Position numbers and translations under genes: made by a program. A stretch of 54,826 nt of DNA from positions 1 to 54,826 of the forward strand of contig JAKUNL010000005.1 of the NCBI GenBank assembly GCA_022451925.1, in the 5' to 3' direction. Origin of the DNA: Dehalococcoidia bacterium (GTDB lineage Bacteria; Chloroflexota; Dehalococcoidia; Lucifugimonadales; UBA3495). Below the pieces are notes generated by a model. That model was not told the origin of the DNA. It worked only from the letters and a program-made list of their open reading frames with translations, and ran no database searches. Positions 34,770-44,523 of this stretch are shown here, piece after piece (positions within the stretch are counted from its first letter, which is position 1; every line of letters begins with the position of its first letter).

Positions 34770-35042
34770 ATAACTCGTAGTAATGGAAATCATATTCGAA
34801 CCATGATTCTTAAATAGGCGAAGCAGATATAACCCTGAGGGCAAACTATTCTCCTAGATTTGCAAAACAATCCATGGTCACTTTTATATGAGGCGAGGAT
34901 GAGTACATGGTAATCAGGAGCCTTCTCTGACTTCTCAGGAATTAGCGCTTCTAAAAGAAATCTGGAATGTCATACAATTGCGCCCAAGTGGGCATCAACG
35001 TCAAACAGGCTATTATCTACGGCACTTCTGAAGGAGTCTCGC

Positions 35043-36659
35043 ATGGCTAACACCAATGGCAAGGCTGAATTGGTTCTCAAGAACGCCAATTTGATGACCA
35101 TGGACACCAGTAATCCAAGAGCTCAGGCGGTAGCGATGACTCTGGGAAAATTCTCTGGAGTAGGCAGCAACGAGGACGTGGAAGGTCTCGTTGGCCCAGA
35201 TACCAAGGTGATCGATGTTGGCGGAAATACTGTTCTGCCAGGGTTCATCGACGGACATATTCACGTATTAAGTAGCGGGGTTAAGCACGTAAACATGGCC
35301 GACTGTGATGTGCCTACGCTGACACAAGTCCAGTCGAGTCTGAAAGAAAGAGCGGATAGTACCCCTGCTGGTATGTGGGTCCAAGGCTTCAAGTTTGACG
35401 ATACCAAGACGGATCGGACGGCTTCGAATGAAGGACGCCATCTTTACAAAGAGGACCTGGATGCTATCACCACTAACCACCCGATGATGGTAGCCCACCG
35501 TGCCGGCCACGTCTTCTACCTGAATAGCGCTGGACTCGAGGCGGGAGGATACAACGATGAGTCAGAAGACCCGCCGGGTGGCAGGTTGGGTCGAGATCCG
35601 AATACCGGTAAACTGAACGGGATAGTTTACGAACGAGCTATAGACCATATTCGGTTCGGACTTATTCCAGTGGACACTGATGAGGTACGTAGAGAGGGTC
35701 TGAGGACCATCTGCCGCATGCTCAACCGAGTCGGGCTAACCAGCGTCCATGACGCGCGGGTGACTGCTGAGGAATTCCAGACCTATCAGGATGGCAAGGC
35801 CGATGATGATTTGACCCTTCGGATATATGCCCTGATGTGGTACCCCCAGTTCCCGGCCCTCAGAGACGCTGGTATCAAGACTGGCCTTGGCGATGACATG
35901 TTACGTGTTGGCGGGATTAAGATGGTTGCTGACGGCGCAATCGCCACTAGGACAGCCTACTTGTCAGAACCGTATGAAGGATCTATGTGTGACCATGGCA
36001 TCCTGGCAATGGAGGCCGCTGAGATAGAACAGCAAGTTATGGACATGCACAAGGCCGGTTTCCAAGTGTGCATCCACGCTAATGGAGATGCTACCATCGA
36101 CATGGTGCTGACTGCTTATGAGCGAGCTCAGAAAGCTCATCCGAGATCCGATACTCGACATCGAATTGAGCACTGTACACTGGTCAATCCTGAATTACTC
36201 GCACGTATGAAAGCGATGGGTGTTATTGCCACACCTTTCTGCACCTATGTCTACCATCATGGTGAGAAGATGCGTTACTACGGTGAGCAGCGGCTGGAGT
36301 GGATGTTTGCCCAGCGATCGTTTATCGATGCCGGAGTGGTTTCCACTGGAGCAACCGACTACCCGCCTGGGCCGTTTGAGCCGCTGTTGGGCGTACAGAG
36401 TTGTGTAACCCGTACCGACAGCACCGGCAAGGAATGGGGTATCAACCAAAAAATATCCATTGAAGAAGCCTTGCGCCTTTACACACTGAACGGTGCCTAT
36501 GCATCGTTTGAAGAGAAGATAAAGGGGTCGGTTGAGGTGGGTAAGCTCGCTGACCTAGTCGTCCTGGGCAGTGATCCGACCAAGATAGATCCACTGGGTA
36601 TCAAAGACATTGAAATAATGCGGACAATTGTTGGCGGGAAGACTGTTTACGAGGGATAG
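35043..36659 (+). CDS. YtcJ-like amidohydrolase
   Basis: A 538-residue amidohydrolase of the YtcJ/exoenzyme-regulatory type. GFIDGHIHVL gives the metal-binding H-x-H (His72, His74); further features are VQGFKFDDTKT, IHANGDATIDMVLTAYE, RHRIEHCTLV and the C-terminal GSVEVGKLADLVVLGSDP typical of amidohydrolases. It would hydrolyse an amide or cyclic amide in the cytosol (no signal peptide). AAGGAG lies six bases upstream. It converges on a nitrilase-family gene with a 42-base gap. The substrate is not predictable. Confidence 0.9.
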   Translation: MANTNGKAELVLKNANLMTMDTSNPRAQAVAMTLGKFSGVGSNEDVEGLVGPDTKVIDVGGNTVLPGFIDGHIHVLSSGVKHVNMADCDVPTLTQVQSSLKERADSTPAGMWVQGFKFDDTKTDRTASNEGRHLYKEDLDAITTNHPMMVAHRAGHVFYLNSAGLEAGGYNDESEDPPGGRLGRDPNTGKLNGIVYERAIDHIRFGLIPVDTDEVRREGLRTICRMLNRVGLTSVHDARVTAEEFQTYQDGKADDDLTLRIYALMWYPQFPALRDAGIKTGLGDDMLRVGGIKMVADGAIATRTAYLSEPYEGSMCDHGILAMEAAEIEQQVMDMHKAGFQVCIHANGDATIDMVLTAYERAQKAHPRSDTRHRIEHCTLVNPELLARMKAMGVIATPFCTYVYHHGEKMRYYGEQRLEWMFAQRSFIDAGVVSTGATDYPPGPFEPLLGVQSCVTRTDSTGKEWGINQKISIEEALRLYTLNGAYASFEEKIKGSVEVGKLADLVVLGSDPTKIDPLGIKDIEIMRTIVGGKTVYEG

Positions 36660-36701
36660 CAGAGTCCGGTTCTATTCAGAAGGGGGAACGAACTAGCGGC
36701 T

Positions 36702-37475
36702 CTAGAGATAAACTCGTTCGAAATCATCTGAGATTAAGGACATATTATCTACGTCCCAATCGAAGGACAGAACCACGGAACTTTTCGAAGTGGCTTCTAG
36801 GATACGCTTGCCGTTTTGGGTGACCACGCTCTCGGCGAAAGAGTAATCGAGTTCCCCCTGCTCGTTGCCGGAGCGATTGCATACCATCACCGGTAGTCCG
36901 GTATCGGAAGACCGGGCCTCCCACTCGCCATCTGGGCCGCAGTGGCCAGGACCCCAGGATACTGGAGAGACCAGCAATTGGGCCCCTTTGTCCTTGAATA
37001 CCTGGGCGACTTCATTTTTGTAACCGTCGGCGCAGATCAGGATGCCGGTCTTGATGCCGTCGCAGACGATTGGGTCAATCTTCCATCCACTAGTTGACCA
37101 CGACTCGGCTCCGCCAAGAGCTTTGACTTTTCGGTGTTTTCCAATGATATCGCCGTTGGAGTCGATTACGAATACCGTATTGTACATCTTGTCTGTGGCA
37201 GGATCTCGCTCTGGGTGGGACAGGAATACAGTCAGTTGATGGTGTTTCACCAGGTTAAGGAAGCCGTCCATCCAAGGGTCGGGTTGAGGGAGTATCCAGT
37301 CGGTTCCAATGTTCTCCATGAAAAGATAACCGGGGATGCACAGTTCAGGGGTAACTACCCATTGGGCCCCTTGCTCGGCTGCGACCTTAACGCCATATTC
37401 CACCAACTTTCGATTTTGTTCAATCTGGCTGGTGACCGGAGCCAAGTGTAAGAATGATATGCGAAGAGTTTTCAT
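36702..37475 (-). CDS. Nitrilase-superfamily carbon-nitrogen hydrolase
   Basis: A 257-residue hydrolase with the superfamily's catalytic triad in place: Glu44 (VVTPELCIPGY), Lys116 (GKHRKVKAL) and Cys148 (TGILICADGYKNE). It cleaves a C-N bond in an amide or nitrile, or acts as an amidase on a small molecule. Length is normal. AAGGAT lies very close to the ATG. Its convergent neighbour is an amidohydrolase, so both may serve use of nitrogenous organic matter, but they are not co-transcribed. Confidence 0.9.
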   Translation of the reverse strand: MKTLRISFLHLAPVTSQIEQNRKLVEYGVKVAAEQGAQWVVTPELCIPGYLFMENIGTDWILPQPDPWMDGFLNLVKHHQLTVFLSHPERDPATDKMYNTVFVIDSNGDIIGKHRKVKALGGAESWSTSGWKIDPIVCDGIKTGILICADGYKNEVAQVFKDKGAQLLVSPVSWGPGHCGPDGEWEARSSDTGLPVMVCNRSGNEQGELDYSFAESVVTQNGKRILEATSKSSVVLSFDWDVDNMSLISDDFERVYL

Positions 37476-37519
37476 ATCCTTGAAATTATAGCATTCGTTG
37501 GGCCTGCTAGCCTTTGGCC

Positions 37520-37548
37520 TTGACGGGCCGTTGCTGTGACTTCAAAAT
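37520..37548 (+). promoter_or_regulatory. Candidate promoter of tRNA-Gln
   Basis: TTGACG (37520-37525)-N17-CAAAAT (37543-37548), five and four of six to consensus, 64 bases before the mature tRNA 5' end. Confidence 0.35.
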
Positions 37549-37611
37549 AAACCTTAGATTATTGCAGATGTCTGTTTCCGGTGTTCTTTGGAAGATCACC
37601 CCTAGTATCGA

Positions 37612-37685
37612 AGCCCCGTAGTGTAGCGGTAACACGCCAGCCTTTGAAGCTGAAATCTCTGGTTCGAACCCAGGCGGGGCTGCCA
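37612..37685 (+). tRNA. tRNA-Gln(TTG)
   Basis: Acceptor AGCCCCG pairs with CGGGGCT, discriminator G and an encoded CCA. The D arm is GTGT-AGCGGTA-ACAC, anticodon loop CTTTGAA gives TTG on a CAGC/GCTG stem, and T loop TTCGAAC. 74 nt. The anticodon stem has one outer C-A mismatch. Confidence 0.92.
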
Positions 37686-37827
37686 ATCTTTTTGATTCGT
37701 CCTCTGTTGCCTCGCGTTTTTTAGACCTTCCTGCCCGACTAGTTGGTCTGTCTCGTTGACCCTACTTCGGCAGCGCGGTTATATTATCAACACAACATAG
37801 CCTGATTCCGCAGAGGTTTTACACAGC

Positions 37828-38529
37828 GTGTTTGCTCTGATTCTGGCTGGCGGTAAGGGTGAAAGACTAAGACCGCTGACCGATACCATACCTAAACCCA
37901 TGGTTCCTATTTGCGGTAAGCCGATACTGGAACATCAGGTGAACTGGCTGAAGTCCGGCGGCGTGACTGACGTTATATTTCTTGGTGGCTACCGTTGGGA
38001 GGCTATCAAAGACCACTTTGGGGACGGCAATGACTTTGGGATCACAGCCCACTATAGCTTGGAGGATTCTCCATTGGGTCGGGGCGGGGCCATTAAGGCC
38101 GGGTTTCCTCAGGTGCCGGTCAGCGAAGATACTGTAGCCGTGCTGAACGGAGATGTGATAACTGCTGAGTCCTTAGGTAACCTGTCAGTCCATCACCAAG
38201 AAAGGAAAGCATCCAACAGTTCTCACCTAGCCACTATTATGGTGGTACCGATGGTCAGCCCTTATGGGTTGGTGGAGATGGACGAGTCAGGAACTGTCAC
38301 TGGCTTTCTTGAAAAGGTTGAGATGGAACACTGGATTAACGGAGGGATATACCTTTTTGAGCGATCGATTGCCCGGGAGTTTCCCGATCTTGGAGATCAC
38401 GAGACCGAGACTTTCCCTCGACTAGCTGCGGCAGGCCAGCTGTCGGGAGTGAAATCACGTGCCTTCTGGCGTAGTGTGGATTCCTTCAAGGACTTAAAGG
38501 AAGCTGAGGATCACTACGGAAGTTGGTAG
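37828..38529 (+). CDS. Nucleotidyltransferase, NDP-sugar pyrophosphorylase family
   Basis: A 233-residue GT-A-type nucleotidyltransferase. The nucleotide-binding signature LAGGKGERLRPLTDTIPKPM (residues 6-25) is followed by GKPILEHQV, DSPLGRGGAIKAGF and LNGDVITAE with the metal-binding Asp. Such enzymes make NDP-hexoses (for example GDP-mannose or dTDP-glucose) for cell-surface glycans. There is no C-terminal beta-helix, so it is the short form, as in RmlA or MurU-like enzymes. The GTG start at 37828 has GAGG 12 bases upstream. No glycan gene is adjacent, but a mannosyltransferase lies at 43-44 kb. Confidence 0.87.
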   Translation: MFALILAGGKGERLRPLTDTIPKPMVPICGKPILEHQVNWLKSGGVTDVIFLGGYRWEAIKDHFGDGNDFGITAHYSLEDSPLGRGGAIKAGFPQVPVSEDTVAVLNGDVITAESLGNLSVHHQERKASNSSHLATIMVVPMVSPYGLVEMDESGTVTGFLEKVEMEHWINGGIYLFERSIAREFPDLGDHETETFPRLAAAGQLSGVKSRAFWRSVDSFKDLKEAEDHYGSW

Positions 38530-38577
38530 GTTGATTTGATGTTTAGTAGTTGAAATGGCCGCAGGTGAACGATAGGC

Positions 38578-38605
38578 TGCCATTATTCCTAGGCTAATAA
38601 TGGCA
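38578..38605. repeat. Perfect 10-bp hairpin between convergent genes
   Basis: TGCCATTATT (38578-38587), eight-base loop containing CCTAGG, and AATAATGGCA (38596-38605). It sits 48 bases after the nucleotidyltransferase stop and 207 bases from the end of the convergent protease gene. There is no T tract on either strand, so it is not a classical terminator. It may stabilise the 3' end of the mRNA. Confidence 0.5.
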
Positions 38606-38811
38606 CAGGGCTAATAGCTAAACGCAGAGTATATGGCATGTATGTCTAGTGCTGAGGCTGCGACTGGTATCAATGCCTAGAAATATGGGATGTTCTTATT
38701 CGACTTCTAGTTGCTGCATGGAGTGCTGGTCGCATTCTGATTGTCCCTGTCTCATAGAATAGATTCGTCGTTGAAAAAGGACCCGCGAATCTCAGAGAGT
38801 TTTACCATTCT

Positions 38812-39735
<924 letters not shown>

Positions 39736-39767
39736 TCATATACGTACGCTAATCTAACAACTTTTCG

Positions 39768-41036
39768 ATGTATCAACTAGCTAACAGGCTTCCATTTTTC
39801 TACGGCTGGAGCATTCTTTTTGCTACCGGTAGTTCTATGGTGGTCCGGAACGCCGCTGCCAGTTTAACCCTGGCTGTATTTATTTTTCCAATGTCTGATG
39901 ACCTGGGTTGGAGTCGTGCTCTCATCGCTGGAGCAGCTAGTTTCGGTGGTTTGGTGGCTATGGTCGCATCACCGGTGACCGGCTGGGCCCTCGATCGCTA
40001 CGGTGCTCGGGTGATACTTACCTCCAGCGTTATAGTCCTGGGTCTCACCACAATGTCGTTGGCTTGGGCTACGGCACCAATTGCGTTTTACTTGGCTTAT
40101 GGGGCCGGACGCGTTATATTCGCCAGTCCGTTAAACATCGGTTGTTCTGTGGTCGTTTCCCGTTGGTTTGTTAAAAAACGGGGACGTGCCACCGGTATCC
40201 TGTTCATGTCCCATTCGTTGGGTATGATTACCTTTCCTCTTCTGGCCGGACTGGTAATAAAATATCGCGGATGGGAAGATGCGTGGATAGTGATGGGCTT
40301 ATTGGTCTTTGTTCTTGCTTTGGGGCCGGTATCCATGCTGGTGCGGCAAGACCCGGAATCTATGGGGTTGAGACCTGATGGTGATTTAGATGAAGAGATT
40401 GAAGAAGGAAAAGATGAAACTCTAGCGACCGAAGAGGCCAGCTGGACACTGCAGGAGGCCATGCGCACTCCCGCCCTATGGTTGTTGGCACTCTCTACTG
40501 GTTTGCTGTATTTGCTGCAGTCTGGAACGAACATTCACCAGGCAGCCTTTTTCCTTGATCAGGGCCTTGGAGTTGGGGTATCGGCGGCTTCCATCAGTAT
40601 GAATGCGGTGTTCACTGGACTGGGTAGTTTGTTCTGGGGTTGGGTGGTTGACCGTGTTCCTGTCCGCTATACCTATGCTGGAGTTGCACTGATGATGGCT
40701 GCGGCATTGGTTCTGTTCACCATGGCTGATACAGTCGTCGAAGCCTTAGTAGTGGCTTCGATATTTGGAACTGCTGTGGGTGGAATCTTGGTCGTTCCTG
40801 TGGTCGCTTATGCGAATTATTTTGGCCGGAGTTCGCTAAGCACTATTCGAGGGGTAACGGAACCGTTTGTTTCTCTCGGGCAAGCCATTGGAGGGCTATT
40901 CTCGGGCATAATCTGCGACGTGACTGGCAGTTACAAGCTCGCTTTTGTGGTTTTGGCAATCGTCGGTTTTGCTACCATTGCCCTGCTCCTTGCCACTAGA
41001 GCTCCAACCAAACCATCAGCTTCCTTGGAATCGTAG
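39768..41036 (+). CDS. MFS carboxylate-type transporter
   Basis: A 422-residue, 12-helix carrier of the monocarboxylate-porter/OFA type. FFYGWSILFATG starts helix 1, DRYGARVILTS follows helix 2, and the central loop carries RQDPESMGLRPDGD with an acidic stretch after it. WVVDRVPVRYTYAG is the second-half motif. It is clearly related to the carrier at 17479-18805, which shares the FYGW start and the PE-x-MGL-x-PDG loop. It lies in convergent orientation with an LLM flavin oxidoreductase (15-base gap). Carboxylate uptake is likely; the substrate is unknown. No SD is visible before the ATG. Confidence 0.9.
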   Translation: MYQLANRLPFFYGWSILFATGSSMVVRNAAASLTLAVFIFPMSDDLGWSRALIAGAASFGGLVAMVASPVTGWALDRYGARVILTSSVIVLGLTTMSLAWATAPIAFYLAYGAGRVIFASPLNIGCSVVVSRWFVKKRGRATGILFMSHSLGMITFPLLAGLVIKYRGWEDAWIVMGLLVFVLALGPVSMLVRQDPESMGLRPDGDLDEEIEEGKDETLATEEASWTLQEAMRTPALWLLALSTGLLYLLQSGTNIHQAAFFLDQGLGVGVSAASISMNAVFTGLGSLFWGWVVDRVPVRYTYAGVALMMAAALVLFTMADTVVEALVVASIFGTAVGGILVVPVVAYANYFGRSSLSTIRGVTEPFVSLGQAIGGLFSGIICDVTGSYKLAFVVLAIVGFATIALLLATRAPTKPSASLES

Positions 41037-41050
41037 AACATGTGGAGATT

Positions 41051-41950
41051 CTATTTAAACTCCGGCACTACGTCTGTTGCTATGGTTTCCATTAGTCGTT
41101 TTAACGCTGGGACGTCTCCCGAGTTTAACGCCAGAACCATGTGTTCTACTCCGGCGTCCTGATAGGCCTTTATATTGGCGACCATCATAGCGGTGTCGTT
41201 CCCCGGTAGTGTGGTGCGACTGGAGGCACGGTCGCTGGATGGCTTGCCGTGAACTTCCACTTCAACCCTAGACGACCAGGTCAAATTAGATGGATCCCGG
41301 TCCGCAGCTATTGCTGCCGCTATTATTTCTCTTTTGGTTAGTGCGTAACCTTCAGGTGAAATGCCAGTAGGATGCCAACCATCGCCCCGTAGAGCCGTCC
41401 GTTTAATGGCGCCGGGGCTCGAACCTCCAATCCAGATGGGTATGCTGGCTTGGGCGGGTTTAGGTGAGAAATAAAGGTCGGAGAAGTCCCATCGTTTGCT
41501 CTGGTAACTCGGTAGGTGGTTCGACCAGAGCTCCTTCATTATGTCGACGCATTCGTTAGTAAGAGAACCTCTTTCACGCATCGATATACCTAGAGCATCA
41601 AACTCTTCTTTCATTGCGCCCACCCCGACGCCCAGAGCAACGCGACCTCCGGATATTTGGTCTAGAGTGGCAGCGTATTTGGCCAGCTCCACTGGGTTGT
41701 GATATGGGAGTACCAGGACTGAAGTACCCAGAGTCACCTTGGATGTTGTTGCTGCCAGGTACGACAGAGTGGACATGGGATGGTAGTAAGGCTTGTCAGA
41801 AAGACGTTCACGGATGTACCCCGTGTTGAATAGATGGTCCATCACCCAGACCGAATCGAAGCCTAGATTTTCTGCCAGAGGCCCGAATTCCAATACCTGT
41901 TTTGAGTCTTCAATACCCCAGTTATTAGGGATAGTCACGCCAAGTTTCAT
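41051..41950 (-). CDS. LLM-class flavin/F420-dependent oxidoreductase
   Basis: A 299-residue luciferase-like oxidoreductase, with the shorter length typical of F420-dependent members. Features are KLGVTIPNNWG at the start, VWVMDHLFNTG, LGTSVLVLPYHNPVELAKYAATLD, GVGVGAMKEEFDALG and IWIGGSSPGAIKRTA. ATG 41950 is chosen over 41992 because GAGGAAAT lies upstream with about eight bases spacing. The cofactor (FMN or F420) cannot be settled here, though the sequence looks more like the F420 branch than does the enzyme at 12239-13291. It converges on an MFS carrier. Confidence 0.9.
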   Translation of the reverse strand: MKLGVTIPNNWGIEDSKQVLEFGPLAENLGFDSVWVMDHLFNTGYIRERLSDKPYYHPMSTLSYLAATTSKVTLGTSVLVLPYHNPVELAKYAATLDQISGGRVALGVGVGAMKEEFDALGISMRERGSLTNECVDIMKELWSNHLPSYQSKRWDFSDLYFSPKPAQASIPIWIGGSSPGAIKRTALRGDGWHPTGISPEGYALTKREIIAAAIAADRDPSNLTWSSRVEVEVHGKPSSDRASSRTTLPGNDTAMMVANIKAYQDAGVEHMVLALNSGDVPALKRLMETIATDVVPEFK

Positions 41951-42050
41951 GGGTATTTCCTCAGTAATTGCAACGAATGGATGGTCAGCCACACGGCTTG
42001 GTTAGCGACCGGTTGAAACTAAACAGGTATTTAGGCTTAGCGAGAAAGGG

Positions 42051-42524
42051 CTAAGCTGTGTTAACGGCCTCGATCAGCCTGGCAGTCTCTATGGCAGCAA
42101 CGGCCGTATTGGCACCCATGTTCCCAGATTTTCCACCGGCACGGTTTAACGCTTGTTCCATGTTCTCTGTGGTCAGTACGCCGAATATAGTTGGCACTCC
42201 GGTGTCCAATGCCACGGAGTTGATGCCACCCGCAGCTTGACCAGCAACCATATCGTAATGCGAAGTCTCTCCCCGGATAACCGCACCCAGACAAATCACG
42301 GCATGGTAGTGGCCGGTTTTCGCCAACGACTTGGCGACTACAGGGAGTTCAAATGACCCTGGAACCCAAGAAACGGAAATATCTTCGTCTCTGACTCCAT
42401 AACGGATTAGAGTCTCGACGGCGGAGTCTAACAGTTTCCTGGTGATGATCTCATTGAAACGGGCAACGACGATGCCAACGTTCAGGCCCTGGCCGTTCAT
42501 ATCGCCCTTAATCTCTTTGGGCAC
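42051..42524 (-). CDS. ribH: 6,7-dimethyl-8-ribityllumazine synthase
   Basis: A 157-residue RibH, which condenses 5-amino-6-ribitylaminouracil with dihydroxybutanone phosphate in riboflavin synthesis and assembles as a capsid-like oligomer. [47 protein letters not shown], and [17 protein letters not shown] are diagnostic. The frame is open far upstream, but GTG 42524 has AGGAG seven bases before it and is preferred over ATG 42500. No FMN-riboswitch consensus was found in the 224 bases upstream, though CATGCC/GGCATG can form a hairpin there. No other rib gene is adjacent. It follows the inositol-lipid genes. Confidence 0.94.
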   Translation of the reverse strand: MPKEIKGDMNGQGLNVGIVVARFNEIITRKLLDSAVETLIRYGVRDEDISVSWVPGSFELPVVAKSLAKTGHYHAVICLGAVIRGETSHYDMVAGQAAGGINSVALDTGVPTIFGVLTTENMEQALNRAGGKSGNMGANTAVAAIETARLIEAVNTA

Positions 42525-42748
42525 TCTATTTCTCCTGATACAGTATGTTTCATGCCTGAAGTGGTGAGGGCATGGGCTTTTCCCGAAGTTATATTCAGTG
42601 AATCCATGGCCAAGATATTTACATAAGCTACCGGACCAGTGCAAAGGAATGTCATGAATGTTAGAAGAACTGAACCTACTGGAGTAACCACGCTTATGAA
42701 TTTGGCAGTGACCTTGATTGAAAATCAGTTTACACGGGAACCCATTGG

Positions 42749-43360
42749 TTATCCAGTCTTGTCTAGCATGTCTCGGATGGTGAACAAACGCTGAAATAAG
42801 GTTAAGCACGATACCACAGCGATGACCAGAAGCATCCACTCTATCTGTTCAACTATCAGACCTACTCCTAAAAGCAGCACTCGTTCTGGCCGCGTCATCA
42901 GCCCAGCCTTAGTGAAAACTCCGAGGCCTTCGCCTCTGGCCCTGAGATAGCTGACACCCTGAGAAAAGATTAGAGCGAGAAGCAGTACTGTCATAAAGAA
43001 CATCTGCCTGTCATCGCTGATCTCACTCCTGAGTGCAAACACAGCGATACCGACAAATATTGAAGCTTCGCTAAGCCTGTCGAACACGGAGTCCATTAGG
43101 GCTCCGAATGGGCTGGCTTGGCCCGTTAGTCGTGCCAGCCCGCCGTCCATGAGATCCAAAACACCGGCGAATAGAAATACTATGCCGCCGGCTAGCAGCC
43201 AACCAGCGCCGACCAGATAGGCTGAGATTACCGTGATCACGAATCCTAGGATCGTGATGTTATTCGGGGTGAACTTCAGTGCATGAAACAACTTGGCGCC
43301 AGGGATTTCCACGTAGCGCAGCATTGCATTCCTAAATTCGTCGCGTCCTGGTAAACCCAT
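42749..43360 (-). CDS. CDP-alcohol phosphatidyltransferase, phosphatidylinositol-phosphate synthase-like
   Basis: A 203-residue membrane enzyme with the complete family motif: Asp69, Asp72-Gly73, Ala76-Arg77, Gly86, Asp90 and Asp94 ([13 protein letters not shown] and [14 protein letters not shown]), plus five or six hydrophobic helices. The DR-x-S-E segment after the last Asp resembles phosphatidylinositol-phosphate synthases, which join CDP-diacylglycerol to inositol-1-phosphate. Its neighbours, a PimA-like mannosyltransferase and inositol-phosphate synthase, strongly favour that over phosphatidylglycerol-phosphate synthase. ATG 43360 overlaps the upstream stop as TAATG. Confidence 0.85.
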   Translation of the reverse strand: MGLPGRDEFRNAMLRYVEIPGAKLFHALKFTPNNITILGFVITVISAYLVGAGWLLAGGIVFLFAGVLDLMDGGLARLTGQASPFGALMDSVFDRLSEASIFVGIAVFALRSEISDDRQMFFMTVLLLALIFSQGVSYLRARGEGLGVFTKAGLMTRPERVLLLGVGLIVEQIEWMLLVIAVVSCLTLFQRLFTIRDMLDKTG

Positions 43361-44490
43361 TAGCAAGCGTTCGTGTTTACGGCCTGCAAACACGACTCGT
43401 AATAATTTTCAACTCTTTCAGATACAATTTCCCAACGGTAGTTCTTGGCCGTTTTACTTCCCTCGGCTCCGAGCTTAAGTCGCTGTTCTGAATCGCTAGC
43501 CAGATTACCTAATGCATTTGCTAGGGCGTCACTGTCTTTTTTTGGAACCAGGAGTCCCTGTTCGCCGTGGGTCATCACGCCGCGGAAGCCTTCTATGTCT
43601 GACGCAATCACAGGTTTGCTGGCAGACATGGCTTCCAGCAATACGATTCCAAAGCTCTCTGCGCCAGTGGCCGGAGAACAGAAGATATCTGCGCTGGCGT
43701 AGTACCGGGGTAGATCCTCGTAGGAAACCCGACCAACGAACTCAACATCCTGGAGATTATGGGAACTGAGTATGCGGTATGACTCTTTATCAGGGTTTCC
43801 AGGGCCGACAACTATTAATCTGATGTTGGGGTTCACCCATTTCAGCTTGCCATAGGCCTCCAACAGATAGCGCAAGCCCTTCCTCTTCTCCAAGCGACCT
43901 ACGAAGAGTATGTTCAATTTCCCGTCCTGGTATTTCGGATACGGCGCTACTTTGTTGGAAAAGTGGTCAAAGTCTATGCCGTTGGGGATGATCTCGTATT
44001 CGCCAGGAAAGGTGTTGTTAACATACCGACGTGCGGCTGGCGAAACGGCAATATTTCCATGAAGTCTTGCTTGCCAGCGTTTTGTTATCGGCGAGGTGAA
44101 ACGGTATAGGTGCTGTCTTGTGTAGGATGCATGAAATGTGCCCACGTTCACCGAGTTGGAGAATTCCAATACACACAGTGGCAGAATGGGCGCCATTGGT
44201 TCGTGCAGATGTATGATGTCAAACTTTTCTCTTTTCAGTAATTCGCGAACTTTGGGATAGAGCCACCAGGATAGAGAGACCCGGGCGATAGACCCTCCGC
44301 TGGGTAACGGAACGGACCGGCCAAGTGGAACCAACAAATCAGCGTCTTGGCTTTCTCGGGAAGGTGTGTGGGGCGCCAACACTTGAACCTCATGTCCAGA
44401 ACGCCCAAGTTCCCTAGCAAGTTGGGAAACATGCGCTGTCACTCCGCCAGGCCAGGTGAAGTCATATGGAGAAACCATGGCAATCTTCAC
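43360..44490 (-). CDS. pimA: PimA-like GT4 mannosyltransferase
   Basis: A 376-residue GT-B glycosyltransferase. The N-terminal half matches mycobacterial PimA block by block: SPYDFTWPGGVTAHV, the VPLPSGGSIARVSL segment, IIHLHEPMAPILPL, GTFHASYT and NGIDFDHF. The C-terminal half has the retaining-transferase signature SFGIVLLEAM (E-x7-E) with GAES before it. PimA adds the first mannose from GDP-mannose to phosphatidylinositol on the inner membrane face. GTG 44490 has GGAG seven bases upstream. It lies between ino1 and a phosphatidylinositol-phosphate-synthase-like gene, so inositol lipid is the likely acceptor. Confidence 0.88.
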   Translation of the reverse strand: MKIAMVSPYDFTWPGGVTAHVSQLARELGRSGHEVQVLAPHTPSRESQDADLLVPLGRSVPLPSGGSIARVSLSWWLYPKVRELLKREKFDIIHLHEPMAPILPLCVLEFSNSVNVGTFHASYTRQHLYRFTSPITKRWQARLHGNIAVSPAARRYVNNTFPGEYEIIPNGIDFDHFSNKVAPYPKYQDGKLNILFVGRLEKRKGLRYLLEAYGKLKWVNPNIRLIVVGPGNPDKESYRILSSHNLQDVEFVGRVSYEDLPRYYASADIFCSPATGAESFGIVLLEAMSASKPVIASDIEGFRGVMTHGEQGLLVPKKDSDALANALGNLASDSEQRLKLGAEGSKTAKNYRWEIVSERVENYYESCLQAVNTNAC

Positions 44491-44523
44491 GGAGTCACTC
44501 CATTCCAATCAACGTCCAAGATA

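Noticed and set aside
42525-42748. FMN riboswitch upstream of ribH
   Set aside because: No RFN consensus segments found; only a short CATGCC/GGCATG stem.
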